Shown: one piece after another, positions 41,975 through 51,182 of the stretch | Layout of the letters: each line of letters opens with the position of its first letter | How positions within the stretch are numbered: the first letter of the stretch is position 1 | Origin: Shinella zoogloeoides | GTDB taxonomy: Bacteria > Pseudomonadota > Alphaproteobacteria > Rhizobiales > Rhizobiaceae | Direction: 5' to 3' | Assembly (NCBI RefSeq): GCF_033705735.1 | Contig: NZ_CP131133.1 | Coordinates: forward strand, 1 to 64,000 | Length of the DNA stretch: 64,000 nucleotides | The notes under the pieces: generated by a model | Database searches by the model: none | What the model was told of the DNA's origin: nothing | Seen by the model: the letters and a program-made list of their open reading frames with translations, nothing else | Translations under genes and position numbers: made by a program

Positions 41975-43573
41975 ATGGATCGCAACGAGGCCAATGAGCG
42001 GGAATGGCAGACGGCGCTTGCACGAGCCGCTGTGCTACGCCGCTTGCCGCAACGACCGAGCCGAGACGAAATCGCCGACGCGATGGCTGAGTTGGGAGTC
42101 GGCCGGACGACGCTATTTCGCTGGTTGAAGAGTTTCCGGGAAGACGAGCGGATCGCGGTCCTGATCGAACGCAAGCCGGGTCGGCGACCGGGGATCGATG
42201 CTTTCGAACCGGAACTGAAGGTGCTGGTCGATGAAGCCATCCGGACGTTCTATGCCACGCCGGAACGGCCGAGCCTGACGCGGCTGTGGAAGCGCATCGT
42301 CGCCGAGTGTCGGCATAGCGGTTTGACGCCGCCAGCGATCAGACGGTTGAAGGCCTATCTTAAGACCTACGATGCGGAAGCGCTGATGCGTCGGCGTGAA
42401 GGAAAGGCGCGGACAGAGGCGCAATTCCTGGCCCTGCCTGGCGAGTTTTCCGCGCAGCATCCACTGCAGATCGTCCAGATCGACCATACCAAGGTCGATG
42501 TGACGGTGGTCGATCCGATTGAACGACAGCCGATCGGCCGACCTATTCTGACGATTGCCATCGATGTCTGCACGCGCATGGTGCTGGGGTTCTACCTCTC
42601 CCTGGAGGCACCTTCGGTGACCTCGGTGGCGCTATGCCTGACGCATGCGATCATTGATAAGACACGCTGGCTTCAGGATCGTGGAATTCCGCTCAAATGG
42701 CCAGCGAGCGGCTTGCCCGAGTGTATCCATGTCGACAACGGCGCCGAATTCCACGCCCGTGCGTTCAAGCGGGGCTGCGACGACCACAACATCGTCGTCT
42801 CTTATCGGCCGCCAGGAACGCCCCGATTTGGCGGCCATGTCGAACGCCTGATTGGCACGATGATGGGGGCGGTGCATCTGCTGCCCGGCACGCACTTCTC
42901 CAACGTGCTGGAGCGGGGCGACTACGATCCCGAGGTGCGGGCCGTGATGACGATGCGTGAGCTCGAGGCCTGGCTGGCGCTGGAGATCATCGCCTACCAT
43001 ACCGACCTGCATCGCGGCATCGGCCGCCCGCCGGTGGCGGCCTGGAACGAAGCCGTATCGGCGCGGCCTGTGCGGCAGGTGCGTGATCCGCTTGCCTTTC
43101 TGATCGATTTTCTGCCGTTCGAGCCGCGAGTGCTGCGGCGGACCGGCATCCACATCCACAACATCTGCTATTGGTCGGATGGTTTCGCGCCCTGGATCGG
43201 CCGGTGCGACGACAAGGTTCTGGTCAAATATGACCCGAGGGATCTGCACCAGGTGTTCGTCAAGTTGGATGGAAACTATCTGATGGCGCCGACGCGCAAT
43301 CCCGGACGTCCCGCCATCACGCTGTGGGAACAGAAGGCGGCGTTGCGCGTGCAGCGAGCCCGCGGCCGCAGCGAAATCGACGAGGAGACGATCTTCCAGA
43401 CGATCGCCGCGCAACGTGCCTTGGTCGACCATGCGACGCGGGAGACTTTGCAAACGCGCCGACTGCGCGCGCGGCGGGCGCATCTGTTGGCAAAGCCGGC
43501 GCTGCCGGCCAGCGCGCCGGCGGACGAACCGGTGATCGCCTTGCCACATTTTCCAGTGGAGGTATGGGAATGA
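41975..43573 (+). CDS. tniA: TniA transposase (Mu/Tn5053 DDE type)
   Basis: A 532-residue DDE transposase. An N-terminal helix-turn-helix (EIADAMAELGVGRTTLFRWL) leads to the rve catalytic core with Asp in HPLQIVQIDHTKVDVTVVDP, Asp in CIHVDNGAEFHARAFKRGCD and Glu in GTPRFGGHVERLIGTMMG. The Mu-transposase C-terminal domain follows (YWSDGFAPWIGRCDDKVLVK). ATG at 41975 is chosen; the open frame extends 69 bases upstream but only over repeats. It overlaps tniB by four bases. Confidence 0.92.
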   Translation: MDRNEANEREWQTALARAAVLRRLPQRPSRDEIADAMAELGVGRTTLFRWLKSFREDERIAVLIERKPGRRPGIDAFEPELKVLVDEAIRTFYATPERPSLTRLWKRIVAECRHSGLTPPAIRRLKAYLKTYDAEALMRRREGKARTEAQFLALPGEFSAQHPLQIVQIDHTKVDVTVVDPIERQPIGRPILTIAIDVCTRMVLGFYLSLEAPSVTSVALCLTHAIIDKTRWLQDRGIPLKWPASGLPECIHVDNGAEFHARAFKRGCDDHNIVVSYRPPGTPRFGGHVERLIGTMMGAVHLLPGTHFSNVLERGDYDPEVRAVMTMRELEAWLALEIIAYHTDLHRGIGRPPVAAWNEAVSARPVRQVRDPLAFLIDFLPFEPRVLRRTGIHIHNICYWSDGFAPWIGRCDDKVLVKYDPRDLHQVFVKLDGNYLMAPTRNPGRPAITLWEQKAALRVQRARGRSEIDEETIFQTIAAQRALVDHATRETLQTRRLRARRAHLLAKPALPASAPADEPVIALPHFPVEVWE

Positions 43574-44448
43574 CGGCCTATGCGCACCTCGATCCCGCCG
43601 TTCGGGCCCATGTCGACCTGCCCGAGCGCGAGCGTATCGAGCATATCCGGGTGGATCGGTGGGTTAATTATCCGCGTGCCCGACAGGCGCTCGACAAGCT
43701 CGAGGAACTGCTCTTGTTTCCCAAACGCGCGCGCATGCCCAATCTGCTGATCTTCGGCGCGTCGGGCATGGGCAAGACAATGATCATCGAGAAGTTCGTA
43801 CGGGCTCATCCGCCGCGCTTCGACGAGACCATCGGCATCCATCACCGGCCTGTCATCGCCGTGCAGATGGTCGCCTCACCGGACGAGGGACGTTTTTATC
43901 ACCGCCTGCTTTCGGTAATCGGCGCGCCGCCGCCGACGCGCGCTACGCTTGGGCAGCTCGAAACGCAGGCACTGCGACTGCTGCAGGAAATCGCGCCGCG
44001 CATGCTGGTTATCGACGAGGTCCAGAATCTGATCGCCGGCACCTACCGCGAGCAGCGCCGGATGCTCAATCTGCTGCGCTTCCTCGGCAACGAGTTGCGG
44101 ATCCCACTGATCTGCCTCGGCTCGCACGAGGCGCGCGATGCGATCCGGGGCGACGCCCACCTCAACAGCCGCTTCGAGCCCTACGGTCTGCCACCGTGGC
44201 GGCACGACGACGACTTTCACGGGCTGATTGGCGGGCTGCTATGCTCGTTGCCGCTGCGTTTCCCGTCCGAGCTGACGGATAGCGCACTCAAACGGCTCGT
44301 GGAGATCAATGGCGGCATCACGGCCTCGATCTTCCGGATGGTGATTGATCTCGCCACGGACGCCATTCTCACCGGAACCGAACGGATCACGCCGACCGCG
44401 ATCCTCGATCACCGCGTTGCCGCGCCGACGACCTTCGCTGCGGCCTGA
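43570..44448 (+). CDS. tniB: TniB ATP-binding transposition regulator
   Basis: A 292-residue AAA+ protein. Walker A is LIFGASGMGKTMIIEKFVRA near residue 58; Walker B is APRMLVIDEVQNLIAG. It resembles TnsC/TniB, which selects targets and activates TniA. It starts inside tniA and ends three bases before tniQ. Confidence 0.93.
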   Translation: MTAYAHLDPAVRAHVDLPERERIEHIRVDRWVNYPRARQALDKLEELLLFPKRARMPNLLIFGASGMGKTMIIEKFVRAHPPRFDETIGIHHRPVIAVQMVASPDEGRFYHRLLSVIGAPPPTRATLGQLETQALRLLQEIAPRMLVIDEVQNLIAGTYREQRRMLNLLRFLGNELRIPLICLGSHEARDAIRGDAHLNSRFEPYGLPPWRHDDDFHGLIGGLLCSLPLRFPSELTDSALKRLVEINGGITASIFRMVIDLATDAILTGTERITPTAILDHRVAAPTTFAAA

Positions 44449-44454
44449 GCCGTG

Positions 44455-45462
44455 ATGGGGGAGGGGAGGGCGCCGCTGCCGATCGTGCCGCCGCCCTTTC
44501 CGGACGAACGGCTGAGTTCCTGGCTCGAGCGGATCGCCGATGTCTATCTGGTTTCCCGGGAAGGGCTGCAAAGGCATGTCGGCTGGGTTCGGCCCGCGCT
44601 GCAGCTCGAGAGGGAACCCGTGCAGAACGACCTCAAGCGCATCGCCGCCGCAACGAGCAGTTCGGTCCAACGCCTGCTCGCCATGACCTTCCATGACGCG
44701 CCGGCGCGCTATCGCGACCTCCTTCTCTTGGATTCCCAGGCATTTTGCCCGGGCTGCTCGCGCGGCATGCAACGACCGCAACGTCTCAGATCCTGGGCGT
44801 TCGCTTTTTCCTTCTGGTGCGAGCGACATCGTCAACCGCTTGTCAGCTGCAACACACGCGGCGCCAGTGCTCTGGGCGACTATTGGATCGCCCGTCAGGG
44901 TGCGCAAATCCTCCATCGCTGGGCAATGGGAGGGGATTCCGACACACTGTCCGTCAGCGCGATTTTATCGTTGCTGCTGTCGCCGGTGCGCGAAGCGTCG
45001 CCTGCGGCGCCGTGGGAACTGGCCGGCTTGCCATTCTCGTGTCAGCACGAGCCATCCATCCGATCGCAGCGCTTCCGACGCCCTGCCTTGACGGTCGTGG
45101 TGCCGGAATTCCGGGTCGCTGTGCCGATCTATGAGCAGCAACTGCCTTCAGCCATCAGCGATTTGCCGGACACGTCAGGGGCGGAGCGGTACGGGCTTGC
45201 GATCGGCGTTGCCCGCGTCCTGCAGGATCCGGCCGACGCCATCGTTCGCATCTTGGAAGCTTCCGACGAGTTCGGCCGAAAGAAAGTCACGGCGCTGATC
45301 GACCGGTGGCCGACTGCAATCCGCAGCGCTGTCGATCGCCGCGCGCCTTGCACCCGCAGGCGAGGGGAGGGCGCAAGAGCAGCGACCAGTCCCCGCGTCA
45401 ACCGTTCGCGGGTTCGTGCACCTTCAGCCCGAGATCCCGGGCGCGATCAAGCAGATGCTTGA
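44455..45462 (+). CDS. tniQ: TniQ, C-terminally altered
   Basis: A 335-residue TniQ-domain protein: PPPFPDERLSSWLERIADVY, FCPGCSRGMQRPQRLRSWAF and FSFWCERHRQPLVSC with the zinc-ligand cysteines and histidine. TniQ proteins of this family are usually about 400 residues. The last 40 residues (RRAPCTRRRGEGARAATSPR) are Arg-rich and overlap the opposite-strand recombinase remnant, so the true end was probably lost. ATG at 44455 or GTG at 44452. Confidence 0.8.
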   Translation: MGEGRAPLPIVPPPFPDERLSSWLERIADVYLVSREGLQRHVGWVRPALQLEREPVQNDLKRIAAATSSSVQRLLAMTFHDAPARYRDLLLLDSQAFCPGCSRGMQRPQRLRSWAFAFSFWCERHRQPLVSCNTRGASALGDYWIARQGAQILHRWAMGGDSDTLSVSAILSLLLSPVREASPAAPWELAGLPFSCQHEPSIRSQRFRRPALTVVVPEFRVAVPIYEQQLPSAISDLPDTSGAERYGLAIGVARVLQDPADAIVRILEASDEFGRKKVTALIDRWPTAIRSAVDRRAPCTRRRGEGARAATSPRVNRSRVRAPSARDPGRDQADA

Positions 45463-45735
45463 CCGACGAAGCCGCCCATTTCCAGCCGCCACGCGGGGCC
45501 CGTTCGCGCATCGCCTCGAGTTGCGCCGCGATCGCCCGCAGGCTGAGATGCGGGTCGGCGGTCGCAATACCGGCAACGAGCCTCACCAATCGATCTCGGG
45601 CGGCCGCCGCGGGGCGCGCTGAACAAGCTCGGGCTCGGCGAGGCCCTCGTGCACCAGGCGGCGCACCGATCGGCGCAGGCGCTCGACGGTCCATTTCTGG
45701 CCGCGGCTGTGAGTTTTATCGACCTTCACAGAAGG
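45405..45735 (-). pseudogene. serine recombinase (TniR-like) C-terminal remnant
   Basis: Two minus-strand frames together read THSRGQKWTVERLRRSVRRL, then LVRLVAGIATADPHLSLRAI, then AAQLEAMRERAPRGGWKWAA and SSVKHLLDRARDLGL. This is the DNA-binding end of a resolvase/TniR-like recombinase. The catalytic N-terminus is missing and one frameshift lies near 45590. Confidence 0.72.
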
Positions 45736-45915
45736 CCGTGGAGTGGATTTCCGGGGCTGCGATGATCCAGCGGTCGGAAAACGCGGGAAAACGCGTCCTT
45801 GGCCTTCTGTGGCCGAAACACTGCAAAACAGGCTGTTTTGGTCCGGAGAGCACGATGGACAGCGCCAAGCGTGGTGAATGCTGGATTTAATCGCCTTCCG
45901 ACCACCGGTTGGAGC

Positions 45916-46100
45916 GGAAATCATGAGACTACGTGAATTCGGACCGGAAATCGTGGGACTACGTGACAAACCAACGTTACATCCGGTCGACGTAACGGCC
46001 ACAATAAATACAATAGCTTAGTGGAAACAGGCCCAGGAACTCTGCGCGTAGTCCCGTGAAAACCGACTCGAAAAGGCGGCGAATCCCACGATTTCCGGTC
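45916..46100. repeat. right-end repeats, two direct and two inverted
   Basis: GGAAATCATGAGACTACGTG at 45916-45935 and GGAAATCGTGGGACTACGTG at 45946-45965 point one way; CGTAGTCCCGTGA at 46047-46059 and CCCACGATTTCCGGTC at 46085-46100 point the other. The inverted pair matches what a transposon right end should carry; the direct pair is unexpected there. Confidence 0.65.
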
Positions 46101-46255
46101 TGCTGACAGTCGTGACGCCAATACGAGCGCCAGTGGTCATTTCTCTATGAAAGAAAATAACGAACGATAATGCAATCTTATCCATCATTATAGAGGAAAG
46201 ACAAGCTGTGCGGTTATGTCGATAATGATAGCCTAAACCGCGCACCCGTTATAGG

Positions 46256-47218
46256 ATGGCGGTCATGGATTCGCCCGTCACCCCTCTCGTTCCTGCTCCG
46301 GCGTTCATCGCCGCCCTACCTGGCTGGGCCCTGCCGCGTGGCCGCGAACCGGACGAGATTGCCGCCGCCTTTGCCGCCGGCATCACCTTGAAATCGCTCG
46401 ACGATCTTGTCCGCGCCGCACCCGTCTGGGTCGGCTGCTGGCGGTCTCGTCAGGCCCTGAAATGTGCCGCCGTCGCGGTCCGGCTGATGGGCCGCAGCGA
46501 GGACGAGCCCGCGTTGCGCGACGCCGTTCTGCTGACGGCCGCCGGCGACGATCCCGGCCCGGCCGGCCGCGTGCTTCTGGCCTACAAAAGGTTTTCCACG
46601 CGAAAACCCGGCTTTTCCTCGAAAGCCGTGGCCGAATTGGCCGAACTTCTTGGGCTTGCCTGGGACGAGCGTCTCGCCGCGGCCGTCGATCACGCCGACG
46701 ATGCGCTGCAATCGGGCCACCCGGCGCCGTTCGCCGCGGCGGACCTGGTCACGGCCATCCATGCCGTGCGGCCGGACGCCGAGCCGCTCGCCTGGATGCT
46801 GGCCGATCTGTTGATCGCCGCGCTGCTGAAATGGAATTTTGCCGTGCCGCTGCTGATGGCCGAGCGCTACGGGCCGGCCTTCAAGACTATCGGGGGCAGG
46901 GGCCGTGTGCGCCCGGGGGAGCCGGCCTTCGCCCGCGCCGTCTGCCTTGCCCTCGCCGAGGCAACGGGCGCGGCCCTGCGCACCGCCGGTGAGATCGCCC
47001 GCCGCGCCGAGACGCTGCGCGCCGCAGTGCCAAAGGTCCGGACGAAAGGCGCCGGTACCGTCATCCAGGCCCTGCTTGACGAGGACGCCGTGGCAGCCTC
47101 CGCCCCCGGCATCTCTCTGTCGCGCTGGGCGGCGACCCGGCTGTTCGACCGGCTGGAAGGTTTTGGCGCCGTGCGCGAACTGTCAGGCCGCGCGTCGTTC
47201 CGGATCTATGGATTGTGA
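46256..47218 (+). CDS. DUF1403 family protein
   Basis: A 320-residue protein recognised as DUF1403 by its pattern: [60 protein letters not shown] and a C-terminal helical region ending RASFRIYGL. It occurs on rhizobial-type plasmids beside an ScpB-like gene, as here, with one base between the two. Function unknown to me. Confidence 0.78.
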   Translation: MAVMDSPVTPLVPAPAFIAALPGWALPRGREPDEIAAAFAAGITLKSLDDLVRAAPVWVGCWRSRQALKCAAVAVRLMGRSEDEPALRDAVLLTAAGDDPGPAGRVLLAYKRFSTRKPGFSSKAVAELAELLGLAWDERLAAAVDHADDALQSGHPAPFAAADLVTAIHAVRPDAEPLAWMLADLLIAALLKWNFAVPLLMAERYGPAFKTIGGRGRVRPGEPAFARAVCLALAEATGAALRTAGEIARRAETLRAAVPKVRTKGAGTVIQALLDEDAVAASAPGISLSRWAATRLFDRLEGFGAVRELSGRASFRIYGL

Positions 47219-47219
47219 C

Positions 47220-47903
47220 ATGAGCGGACCGGAGGCAGCGGGCAAAACACGGACGTCTCGGACGAAGGACGCAAGCGAACGCTTGTTGGATCGGGAGCTG
47301 GTGGATTTGCCGCCGGACCTGCGCTGGCGCGAATGGATGCTGCGCGTCGAGGCGGTGATCTTTGCCGCGGCCGGGCCGGTCGGCCGCGAGACGCTGGCCC
47401 GTGTCGTCGGCAAGGACTGCAGCATCGACCTCTTGATCGACGACCTGCGCGCGGAGCTGCGGGACCGGCCCTATGAGATCGTCTTCGTCGCCGGCGGCTG
47501 GCAGCACCGAACGCGTTCGGCTTACGCATCCGCGATCCGGGCATCGCAGGCCTCGACGCGGAGCGCGGCGCCGGCGCTGTCCGACTTCGAGGCCATGGTG
47601 CTGATGGCGATCGCCTATTTCCAGCCGATCACCCGCGGCGACCTGTCGAAAATCTTCGGCAAGGAGGTCAGCCGCGATACGATCGCCAGCCTCCGCAACG
47701 CCAACTTCCTCGCTTCCGGCCCGCGCAGCCCGACGCCCGGCGCGCCCTACACCAATGTCACGACAAAACACTTCCTCTCGGCCTTCGGCCTGCAGACGCT
47801 GCGGGATTTGCCGGACATCGAGGCGCTGGAGGATGCGGGGTTGCTCAGCCGAAAAGGTGTGCAGGACGAAGCGTTGGCTGCGGCCGAGTGTGAAGAGGAT
47901 TAG
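47220..47903 (+). CDS. ScpB-like winged-helix protein
   Basis: A 227-residue protein of the SMC-associated ScpB family: LRWREWMLRVEAVIFAAAGP, VGRETLARVVGKDCSIDLLI and the second winged helix LSDFEAMVLMAIAYFQPITR followed by GDLSKIFGKEVSRDTIASLR. ScpB normally dimerises and binds SMC with ScpA, but no scpA or smc is near. The ATG at 47220 directly follows the DUF1403 stop. It is presumably a plasmid-specific paralogue, perhaps concerned with replicon segregation or copy control. Confidence 0.82.
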   Translation: MSGPEAAGKTRTSRTKDASERLLDRELVDLPPDLRWREWMLRVEAVIFAAAGPVGRETLARVVGKDCSIDLLIDDLRAELRDRPYEIVFVAGGWQHRTRSAYASAIRASQASTRSAAPALSDFEAMVLMAIAYFQPITRGDLSKIFGKEVSRDTIASLRNANFLASGPRSPTPGAPYTNVTTKHFLSAFGLQTLRDLPDIEALEDAGLLSRKGVQDEALAAAECEED

Positions 47904-48086
47904 CCGGGTAGCGCACCCGCAGAAGACGTTCTCATGCAACTGTTGATAAAATGCCCTCCTATGTTCGCAAGCTAAAGGTTGGACTCCCAAACACAGCTCC
48001 TTCCGACTAATGCTAGTACGGATTTGGAGTGGAAATGGGATAATGTTCCCGTTGTGTTCGCGCTTTGGAACTGATGGGAGATTTCG

Positions 48087-50030
48087 ATGGCAAAGCCGTA
48101 CGCATCTGAACTGGCCCGGTTGCAGGAGACCCTGCGCTGGGCCTCCTCGACTGACATTGAATCCTTGAGGACTGCAGTAAAGACCGCTGGCCTTTCCCCG
48201 TTGTCAGCCATCGGATCTGGAGGGTCGTTGACGGCCGCACATGCGCTCGCAGCACTGCATCAGTTGTTTACCGGCAAACCTGGCCTGGTTCAAACACCCC
48301 TCGAAGCCGCGAGCGCGAACTTGGATCCCTCCGTCAGTCAGTGGCTTTTGAGCGCTGGAGGAAGTAATGTCGATATCAACGCGGCTGCGGTTTCCCTCAT
48401 TGAAAGAGAACATCGCCAAGTCGCCGTGATGTGTGGCCGGCTCGGCAGCCCGGTTACCGAAATTTGTGAACGTCACCCCTTCGTTGATCTTTTGTTGTTT
48501 CCGCCACCAGCGGGAAAAGACGGTTTCCTTGCGACGAACTCCCTCGTGGGGTTCTCAGCCCTGCTTGCACGCGCATACACTTCAGTCTTCGACCCAATCG
48601 CGTCTTGGGAAGATGTCGCTTCTACAGTGGAGCCATATGCCGACGGAAGCTCAGGCCAGGTTCAAAGTTGGCGAGATTCAGCCAGGGGCCTGTGGGACCG
48701 GGCCACCACCGTGGTGCTGTACGGGCCTTCAACAAAAATCGGGGCAGTCGATCTGGAATCGAAGTTCACAGAAGCGGCGCTCGGTATTGTGCAACTGGCT
48801 GACTATCGAAACTTTGCCCATGGTCGCCATCATTGGATAGCTAAGCGCGGGCAGGAAACTGCCATTCTCGCTTTCATAACAGATGAGGATAGGGCGATCG
48901 CCGAACGAACACTCGCCCTCATTCCAGCGGATGTTCCGATTGCGAAGCTTGAGATCAACGGCCACGGGCCGGCCGCGCTTCTCGGATCTCTCCTGGCTGC
49001 GCTGCACGTTACAGGGTGGGCTGGTCTTGCACGGGGCATAGATCCCGGCCAGCCGGGCGTCCCGGATTTCGGTCGAAAGCTCTATCACCTCAACCTCCCG
49101 AGCAAAGGCCGGAAAAAGGCTCTAGGCGTTTTGGCCAAGAGCGTGAACGCCGCAATCGCGCGCAAAACCGGAGAGTCAATTCGGCGGCTTGACGAACGAA
49201 AGACGCTATCTCATTGGCAGGATGCGTTGACCACCTTTGTTGGACAGTTGGAGTCGACAACCTTTGGGGGTGTCATTCTTGACTACGATGGTACGGTTGT
49301 CGATACGCGACAGCGATTTCAACCAGCCCGTCCTGAGATCGTCGCTGAGTTGGAGAAGATAGCAAGAAGCGACGCCACTCTGGCGATTGCGACCGGACGA
49401 GGAGTTTCAGTCAGGAAAGACTTAAGGACGGTGCTTCCAGAGGAGCTGTGGTCACGAGTTATCATCGGGTACTACAACGGTGCGATGATCGGAACGCTCA
49501 ATGACGATAGCGTGCCCGATGGAACGGATGAAGTATGTCCAGAACTCAAAGACCTGGCTGAAGCCTTTCAAACAAGCGATGAGCTGGCCGGCGCGGCAAA
49601 GCAAACGAACCGACGTTACCAGATCACTTTGGAACCTCGTCAGTTCATGGCCGAGAACCGGCTTTGGGACATTGCCCACCAATTAATCCTCCGCACCGGC
49701 TGCCGGGAAGCCATCGTGACTAGGTCGAGCCATTCGATCGATATCATTGCAAGCGGTGTCAGCAAAACCAATGTCATTCGTCAGGTCCAGGAGCGATTGG
49801 CAGGCCGCCAGGTTCTTACGATCGGTGACCGCGGCCGCTGGCCTGGAAATGACTACGACTTGCTGAATGCTCCCATGGGCCTCAGCGTTGATGAGGTCAG
49901 CGTCGATCCAGCGACCTGCTGGAACCTCGCGGAACCCGGTCAGCGTGGAATAGCTGTTACGCGAAGCTACCTCGCGGCACTCGAAGTAACCGACGGTGGT
50001 TTGCGATTTCGTAAGGGGGCGTTTCGATGA
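48087..50030 (+). CDS. SIS-like plus HAD hydrolase two-domain protein
   Basis: A 647-residue first gene of a five-gene operon. Residues about 1-330 have the pattern of a SIS sugar-phosphate isomerase/binding domain: LSAIGSGGSLTAAHALAALH, SQWLLSAGGSNVDINAAAVS and KIGAVDLESKFTEAALGIVQ. From residue 397 a HAD phosphatase follows: GGVILDYDGTVVDT (motif I with DxDGT), LAIATGRGVS (II), SKTNVIRQV (III) and LTIGDRGRWPGNDYDLL (IV), all intact. RBS GGGAG precedes the ATG. It ends four bases inside the next gene. The combination suggests handling of a phosphorylated sugar or nucleoside. It is not a known housekeeping enzyme as far as I can tell. Confidence 0.72.
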   Translation: MAKPYASELARLQETLRWASSTDIESLRTAVKTAGLSPLSAIGSGGSLTAAHALAALHQLFTGKPGLVQTPLEAASANLDPSVSQWLLSAGGSNVDINAAAVSLIEREHRQVAVMCGRLGSPVTEICERHPFVDLLLFPPPAGKDGFLATNSLVGFSALLARAYTSVFDPIASWEDVASTVEPYADGSSGQVQSWRDSARGLWDRATTVVLYGPSTKIGAVDLESKFTEAALGIVQLADYRNFAHGRHHWIAKRGQETAILAFITDEDRAIAERTLALIPADVPIAKLEINGHGPAALLGSLLAALHVTGWAGLARGIDPGQPGVPDFGRKLYHLNLPSKGRKKALGVLAKSVNAAIARKTGESIRRLDERKTLSHWQDALTTFVGQLESTTFGGVILDYDGTVVDTRQRFQPARPEIVAELEKIARSDATLAIATGRGVSVRKDLRTVLPEELWSRVIIGYYNGAMIGTLNDDSVPDGTDEVCPELKDLAEAFQTSDELAGAAKQTNRRYQITLEPRQFMAENRLWDIAHQLILRTGCREAIVTRSSHSIDIIASGVSKTNVIRQVQERLAGRQVLTIGDRGRWPGNDYDLLNAPMGLSVDEVSVDPATCWNLAEPGQRGIAVTRSYLAALEVTDGGLRFRKGAFR

Positions 50031-51175
50031 ATGAAGATCTCGGCCTCAGGGTTCTCAGCGAAATCATGCAGTGGAGCGATGATGAGGCACGGAAAGAGTT
50101 CGACTGGCTACGCCTGATGGCTCGTCTAAAATATGATGGCTACCGCGACTTTCAGGCCGGAATGCGTTTTATTGAGAGCTTGGCTACTTGGCTCCAGCAG
50201 TTCAAGGCACAGGCAGAGAGAAAGACCGCCTACGATTTCGTTCGCAATGCACTCGTATACATCGGGCCAAGCGAAATGCAGAGGCTAGTCGAGCAGCTGT
50301 ATCCAAAAACGGTACGCGATAGGCTTGTGCGCATGGTTGCGGAGGAGCGTAGCGTCCCCCCGTATCGGGTCTATGCAGACGAAGAAGCAAGGAAGGCGGT
50401 GGAGCGCTTGCGCCGGCAGACTCTCTTCATGGGCCTGAGTGATGGGGCCCGCATTGACGGTCTGCGGCACAGCAATGTCGGATTCCTCACCAACGAGCAG
50501 CTTGTGGTGTCAACACAACTGGACACAGAAAAATGGCAAGACCTTCTCGATAATCTCGAAGAAGGCCTTCAGGAAAAGGACGCCAAATTCAAGCTCGTCT
50601 ACCTGATCGATGATTTCATGGGCACAGGTACGTCCTTTCTTCGGTACAACGAGGGAAAAAAGAAATGGTCGGGAAAGTTGGCGAAGTTCAAGGAATCGAT
50701 CGAACTCGCGAGGAAGAACCTCGATGGAAGAGAGATTTTCGCCGACAACTGGCATCTCTGCATTCATCACTACGTTGCCACGCACGCGGCCTCGGCAGTC
50801 ATCAAAGAACGCGCATCGGCGGCAAAGGCAGCACTGCAGTCAGACGGTTGGGCGTCCGAAGTTCATTTCTCCTTCGGAACGATCCTACCCGAGTCGCTTC
50901 CGATCAACGCTCATGGAAATGGCTTTCAGAGCTTCATTGAATTGACGAAAAGCTATTACGATCCGGCTATCCGTACCAAGCACACTGACGTTGGCGGCGA
51001 AACCCATCTCGGGCTCGGCTACGGCGGCTGCGCCCTTCCGTTAATCCTCGACCACAACACTCCAAACAATTCCGTCGCTCTGCTATGGGCGGAGACCGAC
51101 GGCGGTAAACGTGAGGGGGGTGTGGATGCACCGCCTATGAGCCCCCTGTTTCGGCGCCGGCAAAGACATGTATAG
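50027..51175 (+). CDS. PRTase-like protein (PRTase-CE type)
   Basis: A 382-residue protein with a phosphoribosyltransferase PRPP-loop: LVYLIDDFMGTGTSFLRYNE near residues 190-210, where consecutive acidic residues and the GTGTS loop match type I PRTases. A preceding motif, LFMGLSDGARIDGLRHSNVG, is typical of the branch associated with bacterial conflict systems. The N-terminal 120 residues are helical (FDWLRLMARLKYDGYRDFQA). The C-terminus ends in LGLGYGGCALPLILDHNTPN, a segment shared within this branch. It overlaps the SIS-HAD gene by ATGA, so expression is coupled. Confidence 0.7.
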   Translation: MNEDLGLRVLSEIMQWSDDEARKEFDWLRLMARLKYDGYRDFQAGMRFIESLATWLQQFKAQAERKTAYDFVRNALVYIGPSEMQRLVEQLYPKTVRDRLVRMVAEERSVPPYRVYADEEARKAVERLRRQTLFMGLSDGARIDGLRHSNVGFLTNEQLVVSTQLDTEKWQDLLDNLEEGLQEKDAKFKLVYLIDDFMGTGTSFLRYNEGKKKWSGKLAKFKESIELARKNLDGREIFADNWHLCIHHYVATHAASAVIKERASAAKAALQSDGWASEVHFSFGTILPESLPINAHGNGFQSFIELTKSYYDPAIRTKHTDVGGETHLGLGYGGCALPLILDHNTPNNSVALLWAETDGGKREGGVDAPPMSPLFRRRQRHV

Positions 51176-51182
51176 GTGAGAT

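Larger units (their letters stand above)
41819..46108 (+). mobile_element. Tn5053/Tn402-type transposon (tniABQ)
   Basis: tniA, tniB and tniQ are followed by an opposite-strand serine recombinase remnant, the content of this family. Candidate tips: TGTCAGTTGACCGG at 41819 and, as reverse complement, TGTCAGCAGACCGG ending at 46108, twelve of fourteen bases alike and starting TGTCA as in the family. Inside both ends lie copies of GGAAATCGTGGGACTACGT. No five-base target duplication was found next to these tips, so the exact boundaries are tentative. Confidence 0.65.
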
